Assembly (NCBI GenBank): GCA_004151065.3
Contig: NWUY0300002569.1
Location: forward strand, 22,563 to 47,884
DNA: 25,322 nt
Reading direction: 5' to 3'
DNA from: Larix sibirica
Lineage: Eukaryota; Streptophyta; Pinopsida; Pinales; Pinaceae
The first letter of the stretch is position 1. Each line of letters opens with the position of its first letter. Below the pieces are notes generated by a model. It did no database searches, was not told the origin of the DNA, and saw nothing but the letters and a program-made list of their open reading frames with translations. Position numbers and translations under genes: made by a program. Shown here one piece after another: positions 18,427 to 25,322 of the stretch.

Positions 18427-19700
18427 TTATGTAGAAGGATGGTTGTCCCTATACAGTTTCAACCAAATTCCATTCAAGAATCCTTCTAGGAGTTTGCCAT
18501 TCAGCTTCCCAAGCTAAATGACCCCTACTTCTATGATAGACTTGATAACAGAAGGACCTAACCAATGCATTATGTACTTACCTAGATGTTTCATGAACTT
18601 GTTTCCATACATTAGAACCAAGTCTCCTTTATTGAATTGCTTCTGCTTAATATTTGTGTCGTGCCAGGATTTCTCACAGGCTTTCTGGACCTGTTGATAA
18701 AATCCTGTGACAAATCGGTCTTCCTCTAGTTCCATTAGTTGCAACAATATCCTTTCCAATGTGCCACTATATATTAGTTCCATCAGTGTAGCAATGCGCA
18801 AACTCGGGACAATAACTCCATCGGCATGAATGTTTCTTGCCCATACACCAACCTGAATGGTGTCTTCCTTGACATCTTCTTTGATGTTGTCCTATAAGCC
18901 CATAGTACTGCAGGAATTCTCAAGTCCCAATCATCCATGTTGACATTGAAAATCTATGTTAATGCATTCTCCAGGATCTTGTTAAATTCTTCCACCATAC
19001 CATTTGCTTGTGGATGATAAGGAGTACTCTTTTGGTGGTAGATCTAAAACTCTTCAGTTAGTGCTGCAATTGTATTATTCAAAAAATGAGTCCACTGATC
19101 ACTCATTAAGATCCTTGGACACCTAACCATGTCACCACATTTTCAAACAAAAATTGCACAACTGTCTATGTAATACAATCCTTCACCGGTTCTACTTCAT
19201 CCCACCTAGTCAAGTAGTCTGTCATGGTGCTGATGTCTCTTGCTCCTGATCGCTTCACCGGTGGATTTATCGACCGAATAAAGTCCACCACCCATTTATC
19301 AAATGGTTGTAATGTCACTTGCGGCATCAAGGGCATCTCATCCTTCCTTGATGTTTTCCCTACTCATTGGAAAACATCGCATGCATGACAATATTCCTTA
19401 GAATCTTTGTGTATTGTAAGCCACCATAGAGTTGTGTGCAAAATCTTAGGCACAGTCGCCTTCCCCACATAAGAGCCTCATGCCACCCCTTCATGGGATT
19501 CCCTTAGAATCATAGGCATTTTGTGTTCTAGGACACATCGTAGTAGAATCCCATTTGCACCCATCTTATGCAAATTTATTGCAATCAACTAATAGTCTGA
19601 TGCCTTTACCACCAGTTTCTTTTTCTGTGCAACAGTATATCCATCTAGTGCTACTCCCGTCGTTAAAAAATGTGCAACTTATGAAAAATAGTCATCTATC
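18427..19700 (-). pseudogene. Integrase of element E
   Basis: Zinc-binding part: ESHEGVA, KILHTTLWWLTIHKDSKEY, then CHACDVF with the C..C pair; the second His seems lost. Catalytic core: first Asp in KWVVDFIRSINPP, typical TMTDYLTRWDEVEPVKDC, second Asp in MSDQWTHFLNNTI (family SD.GTHF), third acidic residue in HPQANGMVEEFNKILENAL, then [14 protein letters not shown] and [11 protein letters not shown]-terminal domain: FNKGDLVLMYGNKFMKH and HWLGPSVIKSI, with the stop TAA at 18427-18429. The enzyme would insert the cDNA into the host genome. All three acidic catalytic residues are still recognisable; stops and one single-base deletion near 19100 (a GGG run reduced to GG) break the frame. Order after RNase H is the Ty3 order. 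Confidence 0.85.
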
Positions 19701-21110
19701 ATATGAACTGCAAACAAGTGTGCATCTGGAAAACTGTCATCTAGGTTACCTGCATCTTCTCCCGTCTCTATTCGCGATAAGTGGTCTAGTCTTGAATTCA
19801 GCTTTCTAGGTTTGACTACAACTTCAAAATCATATTCTTGGAACAACACCAACCATCTACGTATCCCCCCCCCAACAATGGCTTGTTGACCAGGTATATT
19901 AATGCAACATGGTTAGTATACATCTTGAATTTTGAGCCCAATAAGTAATGTCTGAACTTTTGCAGCGCATACACCATTGCCAATCCTTCGCACTCGATAG
20001 TGGTATAGTTCCTTTCTATAGTTGATAGCTTCTTGATTGCAAAGGCAATGGGTTGATCCAAATCTCCTTCTCCTGGATGCACTAATACTTCTTCTAGCAC
20101 AATTCATGACGCATCCACATGTACGTGAAACTCTTTTTTCCCATCTAGAAACAACAAGATTGGCGCGGTTTCCAACTTCTAATTCAGCATATCCAAGCTC
20201 TGTTGACATTCCTTGATCCATTGAAACTTAACATCTTTCTTCAATAGTTTCTCAAGTGGGGTTGTAATTTGCACATATCCTTTGATAAAATTTCTATAAT
20301 ACCCTATATGTCCTAGCACAGCATGCAATTATTGCACCATCATCGGTGGTGGTAAACCTACAATCACTACAATATTTGCTAGATCCACCCACAATCCCTG
20401 TCAGCACACTAGATATCCCAAAAGAATACCAAATGGTGCACAAAAGATGCACTTCTTCAAGTTTAATAAGATCTAATAATGTTTTCACCGATTTAGCATC
20501 AAGCGTAAGACTTCACTATGATCCTTCAATAGACAAAACACTATCCAGTCATCCAGGTATACTTCTAAAAATTTGTGGATAAACTCTTTAAATGTTGCAA
20601 CAACCACCGTAGAGAATATGGCTAGTGCATTCTTCAATCCAAATGGCATCAATGTATACTAGTAACACCCCCACTCTATCGCAAAGGTAGTCTTATTCCT
20701 ATCCTCATTCTCAATATTTATCTGATGGTAGAAATACAATCCATCAGTAAAGGAATAAGCTTCTTGTCCACCCACATTTTCTAGTACCTCATATGTAAAT
20801 GGTGTAGGGAATGGATCATGTAGACATGCATCATTCAGTTTGTGCATATCTAGACAGATTCTTATCTTGTATGCCTTCTTATCCTACACTACCATTGGAC
20901 TAATCCATTCTAAGTCTTCTACTGATTCAATTATCCTTACTTCTAACATTCTGTCAATTTTGGATTTAACCTTCTCCTTGTATCTTGGATTCAACCGATA
21001 TGGTTTTTTTCTTATTGTTTTAGCATATGGTTTCAGAGGGATCTTCATTTCTCCCAATTCTCCTGCAATATCCTTCATTTCTGAAAAATTGGTAGGGAAA
21101 TTATCTTAAT
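19701..21110 (-). pseudogene. Reverse transcriptase and RNase H of element E
   Basis: RT: EMKIPLKPYAKTIRKKPYRL, RYKEKVKSKIDRMLEVRIIE, LEWISPMVV, IRICLDMHKLNDACLHDPFP, then AYSFTDGLYFYHQI (first catalytic Asp), TLMPFGLKNALAIFS and LEVYLDDWIVFCLLKDH, with an intact YLDD box at 20548-20559. Connection: GYYRNFIKGYVQITTPLEKL. RNase H: FHVHVDAS, DLDQPIAFAIKKLSTIERNY, TTIECEGLAMVYALQKFRHY and KMYTNHVALIYLVNKP, where the third Asp reads Asn. One frame runs from 21110 to a run of nine C at 19865-19873 (minus-strand G9), where it shifts. Stops are scattered through it. This is a Ty3-type RT, clearly related to that of element C through the pre-RT segment. The catalytic RT residues survive, unlike in A and C. 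Confidence 0.9.
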
Positions 21111-22190
21111 CATCACACAGTAAATCAACAATCTTCACAACTGCATCCTCGTTCCAATAGTCTCCTATATTGGAAAAATGTAGATTCTCCTTGGTACCAA
21201 TATTCACCTTCCAAACATTCAATGGTTTCTTGTAACTACTAGATCCCAACTCAAGTGATCCTACCTCAGACACTCCCCTAGTTTTTGGTATTTTTAGGTT
21301 CCTCGGATTATTCTCCTCTTATTCTTCCTCATTAACATTGTAACTTTCTACAACTTCATGCATTGAAGGCAGGGGTCGGTGCATATTACATAGGGGTCTG
21401 GAATCCTACCTCTCTTCTGGTGCAAAAATATTTGCTTTAATAGTTTGCAAGGTTGTATCTACTATTGGTACTTCATATTTAAAACTTAAGGTTATTTTAA
21501 AATTGCTAATCATCTCCTCCCAAACGGTTGTACCTCTACGCATATCCAACTCGGTGTACCAGTTCTTTGGGACTGTATCTAATGTGTGTATGAAATGATG
21601 TATCCACTCCTCCTTTGGTACTACACTCCATGTCGTAATGCATTGTGCAACATGATTTGATGGGAAACTTAACCACGTGTATTTATACGCAGTATCCTTA
21701 GAACCAAACCTAACCTATAACATCCTCTTACACTACTGCCAATTATCCAATCTTCCTTTATGAGTAACCCACCAGCAGGCAGGTGTCACTTTCAATGTGA
21801 CATCTAATGCTAATAACCTCTTTTGTTATGGTATATGTGCTTCAAAATTGTTTATAAACAAAGTAACATCCGTCAAACTATCATACTTCAGAGGATCACA
21901 TACCTCAGTTCCAACCCACCTAAACAAAGTTGTAACCCATGCAAACTTCCTTGTATGGACCTCATGCATTCTTTGTTGCCAATCTCTCAGTGCTTCATCG
22001 GAATTTTATGCACAAGAGATAATACTATGCCATCTTATCACACCATCTTCTATGGGATTCATATAATCCTCCATTCTGTCAATCATATTATACAAATTTT
22101 CCAATTCCCCATTTCTTACCGACTCTACACACCTTTGTCCTTATACTGGTTCCAATGACACAGTCATCCTTAAGTTATCTCCTTCAAATA
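21111..22190 (-). pseudogene. Second gag-like domain of element E, between protease and RT
   Basis: On the minus strand one frame holds from 22190 into RT. It reads DRMEDYMNPIEDGVIRWHSI, NSDEALRDWQQRMHEVHTRK, then CDPLKYDSLTDVTLFINNFE, QKRLLALDVTLKVTPACWW, VTHKGRLDNWQ, VRFGSKDTAYKYTW, EEWIHHFIHTLDTVPKNWY and RRGTTVWEEMISNFKITLSF. The pattern Y.G..D...F...FE......R...L...L...A..WW......  ..W......F..RF, repeated hallmarks of retrotransposon capsid proteins, shows a gag-type fold, although it sits in pol. Below it an acidic linker (YNVNEEE) joins to RT (FSNIGDYWNEDAVVKIVDLL). I remember similar polyproteins in plants but cannot search. Four or five stops, no frameshift. Confidence 0.65.
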
Positions 22191-22538
22191 TCATTTTTTT
22201 TTCTTCAAATCAATGATGTCCTGATTTGCAAAATCCCATGAAATTCCTAACAAGGAAGGATGTGGTTTACTATCATCTACAATCTCAATTACTTCAAAAT
22301 CCTCGGTGTTGTGCACTCTAGAAATGTCCACTGGTACCCCTACTAGCCTTCCGATTGGGATAATTTTATATTGGTTATATAAACTCAATTGAGTATTGGA
22401 CCATACCAACTTCAGTCTGCCCATCATTTCCAACATCCATTTTGGCAAGACATTCACGTCCAACCCCAAATCCATATCATAATCCCCTATTTGCACGCTC
22501 AAGAAAAACTCCCTATTCATTCGATTGTCATGTTGCAC
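22191..22538 (-). pseudogene. Aspartic protease of element E
   Basis: The minus-strand frame of 115 codons reads FFLSVQIGDYDMDLGLDVN, VLPKWMLEMMGRLKLVWSN, then YKIIPIGRLVGVPVDISRV, FEVIEIVDDSKPHPSLLGIS and WDFANQDIIDLKKKK. This is the Ty3 protease layout: strand, active-site loop (D-L-G-L-D-V-N-V-L-P here), the P.GRL.GV flap region and the LLG..W motif. The usual S/T after the Asp reads Leu, as far as I can see a departure from D-(S/T)-G; DLG...DVNVLP variants may be a trait of the lineage. The frame ends in a run of nine A (22194-22202) that is one base short for continuing into the next domain (KMIFEGDN). Protease would process the polyprotein. Confidence 0.75.
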
Positions 22539-22959
22539 CTGAATAGCACCAACATGTTCCCATTTTCCTTATGTGCAGGAATCAATCATCCAGTGTAATA
22601 CGTTTAGAGAAGATTCATCCTTTATCAATTCTAAGGAACTTTTAAGGAAATTTCTCAGAGTACTCACCTTCTCATCTGATCCATCTGGAATGGATGAATC
22701 ATATAATGGAGGCATATCATATACCTACTATGACGATTATGCTCCAAAGTATGGCCCTAACATCTCCTATCTTGCTTGCTTGTATGTATCTTTCTCTCTA
22801 TATGGATCAAACATTAGTTATATTACAGTAGATTTTCTTACCTAGTGTTTAGTATGTAGCTCCTTCTCTAATGCATCCATTTTAGTCTTGGCCCCTCCTC
22901 ACATGACTATTGCTATATCCTTGGCTAGTCATCGTGCTCTTATGTTGCGATCATTTCCA
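22539..22959 (-). other. Linker between gag and protease of element E
   Basis: Broken minus-strand frames, including a short helix KTKMDALEKELHTKH near 22870 and LMFDPYREKDTYKQA. No conserved domain is apparent. Confidence 0.45.
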
Positions 22960-24755
22960 CATTCTGGTTCTGATTCAGGATTTAGTTCTAGTTCTAGTTT
23001 GGAATCTGATTTACATTTTGGTTCAATTTCAGGTTCGGATTAACATTCAAATTCAGATGCTAGATCTGATTTTGGGCCTAATTTCCCCTGTGCTACCATT
23101 TCATGACCAATAGTGGACAGTCTTGTCACATGACCTAATTGTCTACAATAAGTACATGTCATGCAGGAATTCTGGAAATCTCATGCAACGTGTCCTTCTT
23201 GAGCACAATTAAAGCATATAATTGGCCCTCTACCTCTTCCAAATCCTCTGCAGTCGCGATCTCTAAATCCTCTACGATGCCCTTGGTTGAATTATCTTGG
23301 AGCATTATTATGTTGAGTGACGACTTCCAGTGTGGTTTCTCCTTGCACCCTGTATGTGTCCCTATACACATCTCAGTATGCATATATTGTGTCCTCTGTC
23401 ATCAAGTCCAACGTGTGGAAGTCTTTTTCATCATGCACCACAGATTTACAAAATTTACAAAACAAAATCCTTGGAGTACTTACACATTTTTGCAAGGTGC
23501 GAAAAACCTAAGGGGAGTGATTTCCTTTGTAGATTTCACACCACATAAATCCCCCAGTAGGCAAGGGATTTGGAAGTCCCATTGCCAAATTGTTTGTGAA
23601 TGTCCGACACTCGTTCTTATGGTGACCCTCGGTCATGCAGTTGGTACTCCATACCTCTTTATGCTTCTATTTTCCCTTTGTAATTTCCTCCAACTGAACC
23701 ATCAACGCAGTAAGCTATGTCTGGACCTAATCTATTCCCACGTTGCTTTCTCCTATAGGGGATGCTTCCAACTTCATATCCAGTTCTAATGCATCTGTTT
23801 GGGTTGTAATATTATGGTGCAATAGGGGGGCACATATATGTGGTGACAACGCCATAGTGAACCATTATTTGTGTTGTTCCTCAAGAATATTGAATGTTAT
23901 CTTATCCATCAATGATTTGAATCTTTGATCAAATTCCCAAACAGTATCAGTTGACAATTGTCTAATTTCCTTTAACTCAATGATATACTGGGACTTGGAA
24001 TTCAACTTCTTAAATTATTTTGTTAGTGCATCCTTGACAACTACAAATGTTAGGTTTGGTACAATGGTATGGTACTTCATATACTATGTCATTGTGTGAT
24101 CCCTGAATGTGGTTACCAACTACGCTAACTTCACAACATCATATTAGACTTGCTTTCCCTGCCAAATGGCCTCACATACAAACAAATGTTGATATGGATC
24201 ATCTGTCCCCACCCCAAGGAAGATAGACAACCTCAATGCAGGGTCCTCCATCAGGTTCTGTACAGTATTTCCACTATTCGTTTCCAGATGTGATTGATCA
24301 TCTGACTTAGCTCCACTACTTTGACTATTATTGCTATTAACAAAATATAATGGATTCTAAATTCTTACCTCAGTTGTTGGGGACGCATGCAGGGTCATGG
24401 GTTTGATGCAGATCCCGACCTGGAAAGTACTACCTCCTTCAGATGGATTGATTTGTCTTACTTCTTCTTCCTATGAGTGTGACAATCCTTCAAAATAGAC
24501 TCCTACGTGGAAATCTATTTCTTGAAACTCATTGCACTACTTCTCTACCTCAACCACAGTCCTCTTCCTCCTATCTTTTTGAAATATTTTTTATCCACGC
24601 AGTAATCCCGTCTCTTCTATTTTCGCATCCTCCTCTCTTCTCAACATCCTTATCTCATCCCTTATTTCGTCCATATTGTTCCGTAGTGAGCCCCCAGTTC
24701 CCAACTGTGCACGTAAGCTCTTAACTACTTGGCTGATCTGATTCCAATATCATCA
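22960..24755 (-). pseudogene. Gag of element E with capsid domain and five zinc-knuckle-like clusters
   Basis: One frame covers about 1.8 kb without net indel but with a dozen or so stops. Order: a charged start (NNMDEIRDEIRMLRREEDAK), capsid domain (LSIFLGVGTDDPYQHLFVCE, AIWQGKQV, EIRQLSTDTVWEFDQRFKSL, WFTMALSPHICAPLL), then a nucleocapsid part with WSTNCMTEGHHKNEC, WCEIYKGNHSP, FCKFCKSVVHDEKDF, an RG-rich patch RRGFRDRDCRGFGRGRGP, CFNCAQEGHVA and CTYCRQLGHVT, and an acidic tail (KLELELNPESEPECGND). Gag assembles the particle and binds RNA. Several cysteines of the knuckles have changed (first C to S, C to Y, last C to F). It resembles the gag of element C. Plus-strand frames here (for example 23139-23789) are shadows. 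Confidence 0.8.
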
Positions 24756-25322
24756 TTCCCTTTTCAGACAATAACATCTTAATCCAGGTATTCATGGAAC
24801 TCAAATTTCTTCCACATTGAACCTTAAATAAATCCCTCTTTGAGATGTTGTAGGACTTCGTATAATCTACAACAAACTCTATCACATACCCCTTCAAGAT
24901 ACTATCCAACCAATAGTAAACTATGTGTGATATAGTGTTACTTACAAAGTTAACTAACTGGATCTCTCCGGGATTCTAGTCTCTTGGACCATCAGTAATA
25001 TATCTCAGGTTTGATTCCATCAACCTTATTAACCACTCTGCCAGAAGTATAGGAAATTCATAGAAGAACCAATGATATAGCTCTCGTTAGATGTACCTAT
25101 GTAACCAATCTACTTCGCTGAGACGGGGGTTCTTATTCTGTTCCCTTGTGAACTAGCAGTCCTTCTCTTTCAGACACTATTATATTTCTTATCTCGTCAG
25201 TATCTAGAAAACCATTCCTCAACTCTCACATCTAATGCAAGGCACCTTAGCGAAATAAGGTTCTTGCTTAACAATACACGCGACACTTACCACAATGCTT
25301 ACATGAACAGGGTGTAAAACAG
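24756..25322 (-). pseudogene. Unrecognised N-terminal coding region of element E, runs off right edge
   Basis: The minus strand reads NPRLSEVDWLHRYI, a stop, RELYHWFFYEFPILLAEWLI, RLMESNLRYITDGPRD, a stop, NPGEIQLVNFVSNTISHIVY, YWLDSILKGYVIEFVVDYTK and GRNLSSMNTWIKMLLSEKGM, then ESDQPSS and a stop at about 24721. The frame is consistent over some 135 codons with two stops, and mixed hydrophobic and charged composition suggests a folded domain. It lies upstream of gag in the element's direction and may be the gag N terminus in another frame or a separate 5' ORF. I do not recognise the family. The sequence ATTGGAATCAGATCAGCC near 24740 resembles a Met-type primer-binding site but lies inside this coding trace. 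Confidence 0.45.

Noticed and set aside
23139-23789. Plus-strand frame of 216 codons, the longest in the window
   Set aside because: Lies opposite the zinc-knuckle part of gag in element E, where the minus strand carries clear motifs; no plausible domain.
24735-24752. Primer-binding-like ATTGGAATCAGATCAGCC on the minus strand, which would place the 5' LTR of E at 24.75-25.3 kb
   Set aside because: The match is imperfect, the sequence to its right carries a consistent coding frame, and I see no CA end or resemblance to the 3' LTR (13722-14387) there.
1-25322. Host genes, tRNA or rRNA genes, CRISPR arrays, bacterial operons
   Set aside because: No exon-intron structure, cloverleaf, array or operon pattern was seen; the coding traces that I can identify belong to retrotransposon families.

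Overview
The window looks like intergenic DNA from a seed plant with a large, repeat-rich genome. A gymnosperm is my best guess, from resemblance of the elements to conifer-type Ty3 families as I remember them; I could not test this. I see no host gene, tRNA, rRNA, CRISPR array or operon. Nearly every coding signal belongs to decayed retrotransposons, so the open frames are mostly fragments of dead polyproteins or antisense shadows. One ambiguous base (n) lies at 11800.

Left third (1-7008). A LINE-type (non-LTR) reverse transcriptase piece runs off the left edge on the minus strand (1-318). Next come minus-strand remnants of a Ty3-type element, called B: an integrase C-terminal piece (775-1137), a possible integrase zinc-binding piece (1204-1330) and an aspartic protease (1965-2353). 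A 5'-truncated plus-strand LINE (2607-4329) follows. It carries an RNase H domain, a 3' hairpin, a short A tail and a near-perfect target-site duplication. A second minus-strand Ty3 element, A, occupies about 5500-7008 with RNase H and RT, and may reach 4331.

Middle (7009-13721). Plus-strand element C has a 283-bp 5' LTR (7009-7291), a degenerate primer-binding site and a gag start. Its interior is rearranged: a gag block (8149-9633) is inverted, and it is bounded by a 274-bp inverted repeat and a 147-bp direct repeat that meet at one TTTC breakpoint. The pol of C is cut inside RT at 10544 by element D, a plus-strand element with a long candidate 5' LTR (10545-12279), a primer-binding site and a leader.

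Right half (13722-25322). The leader of D is cut by minus-strand element E. E has a 666-bp 3' LTR (13722-14387), then, reading right to left on the plus strand, an unrecognised N-terminal region, gag with five zinc-knuckle-like clusters, protease, a second gag-like domain, RT-RNase H, integrase and a long coiled-coil 3' ORF. Its 5' LTR lies beyond the window. Reading frames persist for kilobases despite many stops, so E decayed mainly by point mutation.

The layout is therefore a nested stack, A hit by C, C hit by D, D hit by E, with all the right-hand halves outside the window. The most interesting items are the extra gag-like domain and 3' ORF of E and the inverted/duplicated gag block of C. 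All translations were done by eye; family assignments rest on motif recognition and remembered family patterns, not on database searches.
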